A stretch of DNA of 6,478 nucleotides from an uncultured Lachnospiraceae bacterium (lineage in GTDB: Bacteria > Bacillota > Clostridia > Lachnospirales > Lachnospiraceae): positions 1 through 6,478 of the forward strand of contig CAUCOL010000109.1 of the NCBI GenBank assembly GCA_958444395.1, written 5' to 3'. Under the pieces are notes generated by a model. It saw nothing but the letters and a program-made list of their open reading frames with translations, was not told the DNA's origin and did not search any database. Position 1 is the first letter of the stretch; every line of letters starts with the position of its first letter. The position numbers and the translations under genes are program-made. Shown piece after piece: positions 1-5,519 of this stretch.

Positions 1-1
1 G

Positions 2-238
2 GTGCATCGTCCCTTTCGTCTGGTGGAGATTATTAATACCCTGTCTGCACACCGGCTTGAGACGAAGCGCATGCGTTTTGTACATTCCTATGTAGACAAG
101 GAGCCAAATATGGTTCTGATCGAAGCAGTACGAGGCGGCAATTCTATGGTAAAGATCGAGTCTCCTCTTGTCGTATATCAGGCACCTGGCGTATACACAC
201 AGGAAATATACGATATATATAACCTGGATTCAAAATAA
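2..238 (+). CDS. trmN6: tRNA1(Val) (adenine(37)-N6)-methyltransferase, C-terminal part (5' end outside window)
   Basis: This is the C-terminal end of a class I SAM-dependent methyltransferase of the YfiC/TrmN6 family (YabB in Bacillus), which N6-methylates A37 of tRNA1(Val) in the cytoplasm. About 78 codons are visible, opening with V-H-R-P-F-R-L and ending in a TAA stop. The family tail is recognisable: an HRP..RL..I motif, the stretch around residues 20-42 (KRMRFVHSYVDKEPNMVLIE), then an ARGG-like turn and a PLVVY motif near the end. The catalytic NPPY-type motif and SAM-binding core lie upstream and cannot be checked. GTG at position 2 is an internal valine codon, not a start. The next gene, rsmI, begins 48 bp downstream on the same strand; trmN6 and rsmI are commonly linked in Firmicutes, often with a small GIY-YIG gene between them that is absent here. 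The family call is confident; exact tRNA specificity is inferred from the family. Confidence 0.88.
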   Translation: MHRPFRLVEIINTLSAHRLETKRMRFVHSYVDKEPNMVLIEAVRGGNSMVKIESPLVVYQAPGVYTQEIYDIYNLDSK

Positions 239-272
239 TACACGGTACTACAATCAACATGCTATTGCTTAG

Positions 273-280
273 AAAAGAGG
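273..280 (+). promoter_or_regulatory. Ribosome binding site of rsmI
   Basis: The AAAAGAGG stretch ends 6 nt before the ATG at 287 and supports that start. No separate promoter is evident in the 48-bp gap after trmN6, which fits co-transcription. Confidence 0.75.
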
Positions 281-286
281 TATCCC

Positions 287-1132
287 ATGTCCGGAACTTT
301 ATATTTATGTGCTACCCCGATCGGTAATCTGGAGGATATGACTTTCCGTGTCATCCGTACATTAAAGGAAGTTGATCTGATCGCAGCAGAAGACACCAGA
401 AATACGATCAAATTATTAAATCATTTTGAAATAAAAACGCCCATGACGAGCTATCATGAATACAATAAAATAGAAAAAGCAGAGACGCTGGTATCACACC
501 TTTTGGACGGTGAAAATATCGCCCTGGTCACCGATGCCGGTACCCCCGGTATCTCTGATCCCGGAGAAGAGATTGCGCGCCAGGCACATGCCGCCGGTGT
601 AACAGTTACCTCACTTCCGGGTGCCTGTGCCTGTATTACGGCACTGACCCTGTCCGGTTTATCGACCAGACGATTTGCTTTTGAAGCATTTCTTCCTTCC
701 GATAAAAAGGAACGACGACGCATCCTTGATTCCTTGGTGACTGAAACACGTACCACGATCCTGTATGAAGCGCCGCATCATCTGAAAAGTACACTGGCAC
801 AGCTGTATAGCACACTGGGAAACCGTTCGATCACATTATGCCGTGAGCTGACAAAGATCCATGAGACGGTTACATTGACAACTCTGGAGGAAGCGATCTC
901 TTTCTATGAGAAAAATGATCCAAGAGGTGAATACGTGCTCGTGCTGGAGGGTGCCGACCGCAAATCTCTCGATGAACAGGCACAGGCATCCTGGAGTGCA
1001 ATGGATCTGAACGAACATATGCAGATTTATCTGGAACAAGGTCTGTCCAAAAAAGATGCCATGAAGAAAGTGGCTGCCGACCGCGGTCTGTCCAAACGGG
1101 AGATCTACCAGATGCTTCTAAAGGAAGAATAA
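287..1132 (+). CDS. rsmI: 16S rRNA (cytidine(1402)-2'-O)-methyltransferase RsmI
   Basis: RsmI 2'-O-methylates C1402 in the decoding centre of 16S rRNA, using SAM, in the cytoplasm. The 281-aa product is the usual length for the tetrapyrrole-methylase-fold family. Signatures in order: the N-terminal ATPIGNLEDMTFR motif (residues 9-21), AAEDTR (33-38), the SAM-binding loop VTDAGTPGISDPG (81-93), the S-L-P-G turn at 109-112 followed by the TALTLSGL helix (118-125), FLP (135-137), YEAPHHL (160-166), CRELTKIHE (185-193) and GEYVLVLEG (214-222). The last ~28 residues (GLSKKDAMKKVAADRGLSKREIY) form the short C-terminal helical domain typical of Firmicutes RsmI. The turn after S-L-P-G carries Ala (residue 113) where Pro is common, a minor variation. 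The start is set by an AAAAGAGG site 6 nt upstream. The gene probably shares a transcript with trmN6 and ends at the hairpin at 1185-1210. Confidence 0.97.
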   Translation: MSGTLYLCATPIGNLEDMTFRVIRTLKEVDLIAAEDTRNTIKLLNHFEIKTPMTSYHEYNKIEKAETLVSHLLDGENIALVTDAGTPGISDPGEEIARQAHAAGVTVTSLPGACACITALTLSGLSTRRFAFEAFLPSDKKERRRILDSLVTETRTTILYEAPHHLKSTLAQLYSTLGNRSITLCRELTKIHETVTLTTLEEAISFYEKNDPRGEYVLVLEGADRKSLDEQAQASWSAMDLNEHMQIYLEQGLSKKDAMKKVAADRGLSKREIYQMLLKEE

Positions 1133-1175
1133 CGGGCCGGCAACCTGTTTTATACTACGGCTGATCAATGAATAT

Positions 1176-1547
1176 CTATTTGGGAAAAGGGCGATGACAG
1201 CCCTTTTTTTGACGTCGGCAGTCCATTTCATGACACAGCATCATTTCCACGATAGGACGCATCTTCTCCCTGTCTCCCCGCCACATTCCATCTGACTGAC
1301 AGGCACAGCAGATACTGCCTGCCATCCTGCGTACCGTCTCTTTGTCCGGATAGCAGTCATACATCATACTCCCACGATAATCCATCTGGTCACAGACCCC
1401 CGACACCATCTTCCGGTACTCTGCCATTTCGATCGGGTAGAGATGATTCAGATCACCAGACAGCTCCTGATATTCTCCCGATGCCTCCTGTGTAAAATGG
1501 TTTCTGGTCTCTTCGGATGCATCCCTCTTTTCTGTCACTCGTTCCAT
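1176..1547 (-). CDS. Small Cys-rich conserved hypothetical protein (123 aa)
   Basis: Function is unknown. I chose the ATG at 1547 because the minus strand carries GGAAAGGGG 5 nt before it. An upstream ATG at 1574 has its purine tract directly abutting (no spacing), and a TTG at 1583 has no visible site; these would add 9 or 12 residues. The first ~30 residues are charged and Gln/Glu/Ser-rich, probably flexible. A core from about residue 36 (LYPIEMAEYRKMV..VCDQMD) is followed by a helix around 68-83 and a C-terminal helix with R-P-I-V-E-M-M-L then C-H-E-M-D-C-R-R. This Y-P-x-x-Y ... C-D ... L-x-x-E-x-x-x-R-R pattern resembles small uncharacterised proteins I associate with Lachnospiraceae, from memory only. 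There are eight Cys (52, 65, 80, 81, 83, 105, 110, 117), no signal peptide and no membrane segment, so it is probably cytosolic. Metal binding is possible but unproven. The gene is convergent with rsmI and divergent from the 840-aa gene. Confidence 0.72.
   Translation of the reverse strand: MERVTEKRDASEETRNHFTQEASGEYQELSGDLNHLYPIEMAEYRKMVSGVCDQMDYRGSMMYDCYPDKETVRRMAGSICCACQSDGMWRGDREKMRPIVEMMLCHEMDCRRQKKGCHRPFPK
1185..1210 (+). terminator. Intrinsic terminator of the trmN6-rsmI transcript
   Basis: AAAAGGGC (1185-1192) pairs with GCCCTTTT (1200-1207) around a 7-nt loop, and the T-run continues to 1210. It lies 52 bp after the rsmI stop. Read on the minus strand, the same hairpin is followed by only four T residues before C-rich sequence, so it is weaker in that direction. 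It overlaps the last codons of the convergent minus-strand gene. Confidence 0.85.
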
Positions 1548-1552
1548 CCAAG

Positions 1553-1561
1553 CCCCTTTCC
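1553..1561 (-). promoter_or_regulatory. Ribosome binding site deciding the start of the minus-strand small protein
   Basis: Read on the minus strand this is GGAAAGGGG, followed by a 5-nt spacer (CTTGG) and the ATG at 1547-1545. It is better placed than the tract abutting the ATG at 1574, which favours the 123-aa form. Confidence 0.6.
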
Positions 1562-1597
1562 GGATTTTATACATCCTTTCCAATTTCTATTATCTTA

Positions 1598-1620
1598 TGC
1601 AAATTTTAATAATTTGTGCA
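1598..1620. repeat. Imperfect AT-rich inverted repeat in the divergent intergenic region
   Basis: TGCAAATT (1598-1605) faces AATTTGTGCA (1611-1620). The arms are complementary except for a 2-nt insertion in the right arm, and are separated by 5 nt. It lies 11 bp upstream of the -35 element at 1632, between two divergently read genes, so it could be an operator or an UP-like element. It has no T-tract of the kind expected for a terminator. The regulatory role is inferred. Confidence 0.35.
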
Positions 1621-1631
1621 TTGTCAGCCGC

Positions 1632-1660
1632 TTGCCTTTTATCTTAGAACCCTCTATACT
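1632..1660 (+). promoter_or_regulatory. Sigma-A-type promoter for the 840-aa gene
   Basis: The -35 element is TTGCCT (1632-1637) and the -10 is TATACT (1655-1660), with an optimal 17-bp spacer. Transcription would begin around A1667, leaving a leader of only about 16 nt to the ATG at 1683 or 28 nt to the GTG at 1695. Confidence 0.65.
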
Positions 1661-1682
1661 ATTAACAGGTTGATAGAAAGGC

Positions 1683-4205
1683 ATGGTTATCATCGTGAAA
1701 TATTTTTATAAATTTTTAGGACTTTTAGTTATATTTGGATTTTCTATTTTCTTCTTCAGTAAAAGCATTCCAAATATCAATATCGGAACAGCCACTGCAA
1801 CCAGTCTGCAGGACTCCACATTTCCATTGATGTATATGCAGTTAAATAAATATACAGTAAATACGCTGCACGGTTATAGCAGTGAAATGGACAGTGCAAA
1901 GGTTCGTGAGTCTATCACTCCGCTGGATACTTCCAAAACATTTCTAGTAAAAATAGCAGAAAATGAGTCTTCCATTAAGAAACTGGATTATGAATTAAAA
2001 GACATTGCCAACAACAGTGTCATGACCAGTGGCAGCTTATCCGCTTTTGATACCGATGGAAACTATAAAACCATTAAATTAAAGTTGGATACGGCAATGG
2101 ATACAAGTACCGAATACGGTCTTAAAATCACATTAACCACCAATTTAAGCAAACAGATTCACTTTTTTACACGCATTAAATATTATGAAAGTGATTTTTA
2201 TCTGAAAGAGAAATTAAATTTCGTGGAACAGTTCCATAACGCCACCTTTGATAACGGAAAATCTCTGGATATACAAAGCTATCTGGAGACAGATGGAACA
2301 AACGACTCCTCTCTTGCCAATGTTACGATCAATTCCAGCTACAAGCTGGTTACCTGGAATAATCTGAATCCAAAGATGATCACAGCCTGCATTCCAACGA
2401 TCAAAGAGATCAATATTGAAACGGCTGCGATCGAACAGGATTATTATGTTACTGCCAAAACCTCTTCCGGTACAGAGACGTATCAAATCAAGGAGTTTTA
2501 CCGCGTCCGGTATTCCGGTGACAGAATCTATCTGCTGTATTTTCAGCGTACAATGGAAGCCATGTTTGATCCTGCACTGACATCCATGACAGAATATGAA
2601 TTTAAGATCGGCATCACAAATGCAAAAGATCTGAACATTACTACGAATGAGGACAGCAGTAAATTCGCCTTTGTCCGCAACGGTTCTCTCTGGTACTACG
2701 ACTTGAAGAAAAACACCCTGAATCAGGTATTTTCATTTATCCAGTCATCCAAAGATTATCTGCGTGATTATTATGACCAGCATAATATCCGTATTCTGAA
2801 TGTCGAAGAAAACGGCACTGTAAACTTTATTGTCTACGGCTATATGAACTGCGGTGATTATGAGGGACGTGTCGGCATCCTGCTGTACAACTATGACCCG
2901 GAGGAAAACCAGATCAATGAGCGTGTCTATATTCCGCTTACGACTACCTATCAGCAGTTAAAAGAGGACTTTGGAACATTCTGCTATGTAAACAACAAAA
3001 ATATATTTTATTTTTCATTAAATGACGTTGTATACGCCTACAATATTACATCCAGACAATATACGATCCTGACGAAAAATGCTTCCAGCGACAACTTCGC
3101 AATGATGGAATCTGCCAAATGTTTCGTCTGGTCCAATGCTACCAGCAAAAAGCCGGCTTCCTATATCACGATCCTGGATCTGAACTCCGAAAAAGAGATT
3201 ACGGTCAAGTCCAATAAAAACGAAAGCATCCGTGTGCTGGGAACAATTGATTCCAATATCGTATATGGCTTTGTAAAAAATAAAGATATCTATGAATCCA
3301 CCGACGGCGAACAGATCATGCCGGTCTACAAAATGGTGATTGCAGACTGTCTGAGTAAAGTTTTGAAGGTGTACAAAAAGAAAAATATTTACATCACAAA
3401 ATCCTCCGTGGATGACAATGTGATCCATCTAAAACGGGTCAGAAAAATCGGCAGCCGGTTCAAACGTATCTCCGACGACGACGTAATGAACCAGAAAAAT
3501 ACAACGGTCAAATCCGTTGACCTGACCTCCCGTGTCATGGACAAAACACTGACAGAGAAGTACATTTCCCTGCCATCCGGCTTTATTATGAAAGCAATGC
3601 CGACTGTAACCTCGACCAAGTTCGTTATGGTCACAGAAAACACCACACTGCATCTGAGTACAATAAAGCAGCAGGAATTAAAATACTATGTTTATGCCTT
3701 TGGCGGTATCACGACTTCACTGGATAATGCCGGCGATGCGATCCGCCTGGCGGATACACAGATGGGTGTCGTCATGGACAGCCAGTCACACATTGTCTGG
3801 GAGCGTGGCGGCAAGTTCCTCAGCAAGACATTGTCCGGTATCCATACCGTAACTGCCACAAATGGCACATCCAGCATGCAGGCCTGTGTACAGATGCTTT
3901 TACAGGCATCCCAGGTAACAGCCAGCCAGACCGGCCGATCCGGTGCTATGGAGGTTCTTCGCAAATATCTGGACAATCCGGTCAATCTGACCGGCTGCAC
4001 TGTAGATGAGATCCTGTATTTTGTCAGCAATGAAAAGCCGGTGATCGCCATGAAAAATGCAACGGACGCTGTACTCATCACTGCTTACGATACGTCCTCT
4101 GTTACATGGTTTGATCCAACAACCGGACATTCCACTAAAATGTCCTTATCCACTGCTGAGAGCCATTTTAAAGCTGCCGGCTACGTATTTATCAGTTATA
4201 TTTAA
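1683..4205 (+). CDS. Membrane-anchored extracytoplasmic protein: propeller-like middle and C-terminal degenerate C39-peptidase-like domain
   Basis: An 840-aa protein of unknown function. Residues 11-25 form one strongly hydrophobic segment (FLGLLVIFGFSIFFF) after a Lys-containing start, with no convincing signal-peptidase site, so it is probably an N-terminal anchor with the rest outside the membrane. Residues ~30-300 are beta-rich. From ~325 to ~575 there are repeated strand pairs with aromatic/acidic turns (SSKFAFVRNGSLWYYDL near 325, NIFYFSLNDVVYAYNIT near 440, then ~480 and ~525), suggesting a beta-propeller. A Lys/Arg-rich patch follows at ~563-610. Residues ~715-840 resemble the C39-like papain fold: C735 in a helix (MQACVQML), a KPV strand, A-V-L-I-T-A-Y-D (796-803) and W-F-D-P (809-812). 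The expected His before A-V-L-I-T is Asp795, so proteolysis is doubtful. Start: GAAAGG at 1676-1681 sits 1 nt from the ATG but 13 nt from an in-frame GTG at 1695, which would give 836 aa. The gene has its own promoter and a terminator downstream. Confidence 0.85.
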   Translation: MVIIVKYFYKFLGLLVIFGFSIFFFSKSIPNINIGTATATSLQDSTFPLMYMQLNKYTVNTLHGYSSEMDSAKVRESITPLDTSKTFLVKIAENESSIKKLDYELKDIANNSVMTSGSLSAFDTDGNYKTIKLKLDTAMDTSTEYGLKITLTTNLSKQIHFFTRIKYYESDFYLKEKLNFVEQFHNATFDNGKSLDIQSYLETDGTNDSSLANVTINSSYKLVTWNNLNPKMITACIPTIKEINIETAAIEQDYYVTAKTSSGTETYQIKEFYRVRYSGDRIYLLYFQRTMEAMFDPALTSMTEYEFKIGITNAKDLNITTNEDSSKFAFVRNGSLWYYDLKKNTLNQVFSFIQSSKDYLRDYYDQHNIRILNVEENGTVNFIVYGYMNCGDYEGRVGILLYNYDPEENQINERVYIPLTTTYQQLKEDFGTFCYVNNKNIFYFSLNDVVYAYNITSRQYTILTKNASSDNFAMMESAKCFVWSNATSKKPASYITILDLNSEKEITVKSNKNESIRVLGTIDSNIVYGFVKNKDIYESTDGEQIMPVYKMVIADCLSKVLKVYKKKNIYITKSSVDDNVIHLKRVRKIGSRFKRISDDDVMNQKNTTVKSVDLTSRVMDKTLTEKYISLPSGFIMKAMPTVTSTKFVMVTENTTLHLSTIKQQELKYYVYAFGGITTSLDNAGDAIRLADTQMGVVMDSQSHIVWERGGKFLSKTLSGIHTVTATNGTSSMQACVQMLLQASQVTASQTGRSGAMEVLRKYLDNPVNLTGCTVDEILYFVSNEKPVIAMKNATDAVLITAYDTSSVTWFDPTTGHSTKMSLSTAESHFKAAGYVFISYI

Positions 4206-4302
4206 AAGTCGCTTAAAACCTTCTATAAGAGGTCAGAGCACGATCATATAACCTGTTTTTAATTATATCAAAAACAATATATATTCATAAGCAGATATAC
4301 TA

Positions 4303-4365
4303 TATTCCCAAAATCCGGATAATTTTAGCTTTGCTATTTTGTCTGATTTTGGGAATAGTTTTTTT
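4303..4365 (+). terminator. Strong intrinsic terminator after the 840-aa gene
   Basis: TATTCCCAAAATC (4303-4315) is perfectly complementary to GATTTTGGGAATA (4345-4357), a 13-bp stem, followed by G and seven T residues (4359-4365). The 29-nt loop holds a small inner TAGC/GCTA hairpin. The structure starts about 97 nt after the stop of the 840-aa gene and ends 52 nt before the start at 4418, so it either ends the upstream transcript or acts as a leader terminator for the downstream unit. Confidence 0.85.
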
Positions 4366-4379
4366 ATCATCGGTATATT
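4349..4379 (+). promoter_or_regulatory. Possible weak promoter for the 4418-6478 unit
   Basis: TTGGGA (4349-4354, 4 of 6 to the -35 consensus) and TATATT (4374-4379, 5 of 6 to the -10 consensus) are separated by a long 19-bp spacer. The -35 would lie in the descending arm of the terminator. TACAAT at 4379-4384 is another -10-like hexamer but lacks a -35. A promoter is expected after so strong a terminator, but this one is weakly supported. Confidence 0.25.
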
Positions 4380-4405
4380 ACAATGAATTTGGTTTTAAAG
4401 AGAAG

Positions 4406-4411
4406 AAAGGA
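4406..4411 (+). promoter_or_regulatory. Ribosome binding site fixing the start at 4418
   Basis: AAAGGA is followed by ATGCATATG. The first ATG (4412) abuts the site with no spacing, whereas the second (4418) has 6 nt, so translation should start at 4418. Longer in-frame extensions would run back into the terminator loop. Confidence 0.7.
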
Positions 4412-4417
4412 ATGCAT

Positions 4418-5467
4418 ATGACCCTTTACTTCTTACGACATACAAAGCTTTTCCTTCGTCAGATACGGCACTTGATCTTTTTTACCGTTTTATTATTCTT
4501 TTTATTATGTTTCAGTGCCGCATCTGTATATGCGGCCTCCAATGATACGATCGAGCATGCACTTACACTGACGAACGATATCACATATCAGAATAAGATC
4601 TCTTCTGATACCACGCACTATTACTGCGTGTACAATATCTCTTCACAAAAGAGTGAAGTCCGGATCTTCATCAGGACAAAAGAAGTTTCTTCTTTCTCCT
4701 TTCAGCTGTTTGATGATGCCGGTCAGCCCATTACACCGGATACCTATGAGTATCAGCCGGACAAGCGTAAACTGTCTGTCCAATATCTCTTAAAAAAACA
4801 CAAAGGCTATATTTTCACATTAACCAATCTACAAAATGCTGCCGCAAATTATACGATCCGCTCTCAGGTGATCCACCCTCATGCGAAGCATACTCCAAAA
4901 CCATCGGAACGACCGAAAAGAACCACTACGAGAAATTCTTCCTCTCAAAGGAAAGTACAACCGGCCGTCCCATCCGGTAAAACACCACATGAAAAATCTG
5001 CCGCTCCCGTCAACCAGTCACCTATATCCTCTTTAAAACCAACCGACGCACCGAAACGAACAAAACACACCCGCTCTTCTTTAAAAAACAAAATAAAAAA
5101 GAAAACCTCAGCAAAAAGAACACGGCGAAAAGATACCATCCGGAAAAACAGAGAAAAAACTTCCGGAAAGAAAAGAAAAACACAAGGCTTACTGCAATTT
5201 GCAGATTCCTTTTCTCAACATAAGACAGGCAGTGTTTTTTCTCTGGAATGTGTATTTCATTCCGATGCCCGGCAGGATCTGCGTTCTATCCCGTTATCAT
5301 ACAAATGCTCGGATCCTTCTGTTTTATCCATACAGACCAGCACACCAGTCTTAGCAGGTCGTTCTGCTGTCACCTTAAAAGCATTAAAAAAGGGAGTCGT
5401 AACACTGCAGTGCCGGACTGCCGGATCTGTCCGGACATCTGCATCCTGCACGATCAAAATCTATTAA
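4418..5467 (+). CDS. Secreted protein: PPC-like domain, long basic linker, Big_2-like Ig domain
   Basis: A 349-aa exported protein of unknown function. Residues 1-39 are a signal peptide: a basic n-region (RHTKLFLRQIRH), a hydrophobic core (19-35) and a probable V-Y-A|A cleavage site after 39. Residues ~41-152 resemble a bacterial pre-peptidase C-terminal (PPC)-type beta-sandwich: N-D-T-I-E-H-A-L at 42-49, a D-T-T-H-Y-Y-C-V-Y strand near 64-72, F-Q-L-F-D-D-A-G near 95-102 and a terminal Y-I-F-T-L-T strand near 131. Residues 153-256 form a low-complexity linker rich in Lys, Arg, Ser, Thr and Pro (33 K/R against 5 D/E in 104 residues). Residues 257-349 look like a Big_2-type Ig fold (LSYKCSDPSVLSI, then a T-L-K-A-L-K-K-G-V-V-T-L strand pair). 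A surface or wall-binding role is inferred; no catalytic motif is visible. It is followed 52 bp later by the kinase-like gene with no terminator between them, so they are probably co-transcribed. Confidence 0.82.
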   Translation: MTLYFLRHTKLFLRQIRHLIFFTVLLFFLLCFSAASVYAASNDTIEHALTLTNDITYQNKISSDTTHYYCVYNISSQKSEVRIFIRTKEVSSFSFQLFDDAGQPITPDTYEYQPDKRKLSVQYLLKKHKGYIFTLTNLQNAAANYTIRSQVIHPHAKHTPKPSERPKRTTTRNSSSQRKVQPAVPSGKTPHEKSAAPVNQSPISSLKPTDAPKRTKHTRSSLKNKIKKKTSAKRTRRKDTIRKNREKTSGKKRKTQGLLQFADSFSQHKTGSVFSLECVFHSDARQDLRSIPLSYKCSDPSVLSIQTSTPVLAGRSAVTLKALKKGVVTLQCRTAGSVRTSASCTIKIY

Positions 5468-5506
5468 ATCCACTCAGATATGTTTCTGAAGCATGACCAG
5501 TAAATG

Positions 5507-5513
5507 AAAGGAG
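5507..5513 (+). promoter_or_regulatory. Strong ribosome binding site of the kinase-like gene
   Basis: AAAGGAG is an almost perfect Shine-Dalgarno sequence with a 6-nt spacer to the ATG at 5520. It is the clearest RBS in the window and is the main support, beside the protein itself, for the start of a gene that has no stop inside the window. Confidence 0.88.
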
Positions 5514-5519
5514 TCACCT

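Noticed and set aside
1443..1673. Plus-strand open frame of 76 codons across the small minus-strand gene and the promoter
   Set aside because: It overlaps the promoter and the better-supported minus-strand gene, and its product shows no recognisable domain.
3018..3653. Several minus-strand open frames opposite the 840-aa gene
   Set aside because: They are antisense shadows of a long coherent beta-rich protein, with no domain I recognise in their translations.
4217..4236. Short ACCT/AGGT hairpin just after the 840-aa gene
   Set aside because: It has only about 4-5 bp including a G-U pair and no T-run; the real terminator is at 4303-4365.
4331..4417. In-frame upstream extension of the secreted protein (29 extra residues)
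   Set aside because: It would start inside the terminator loop and has no usable RBS, while ATG 4418 has AAAGGA at 6 nt and opens directly into a normal signal peptide.
4792..4798. Run of seven A in the frame of a possible -1 slippery heptamer
   Set aside because: It encodes ordinary Lys-Lys within an intact domain, and no downstream stimulatory structure or meaningful alternative product is apparent.
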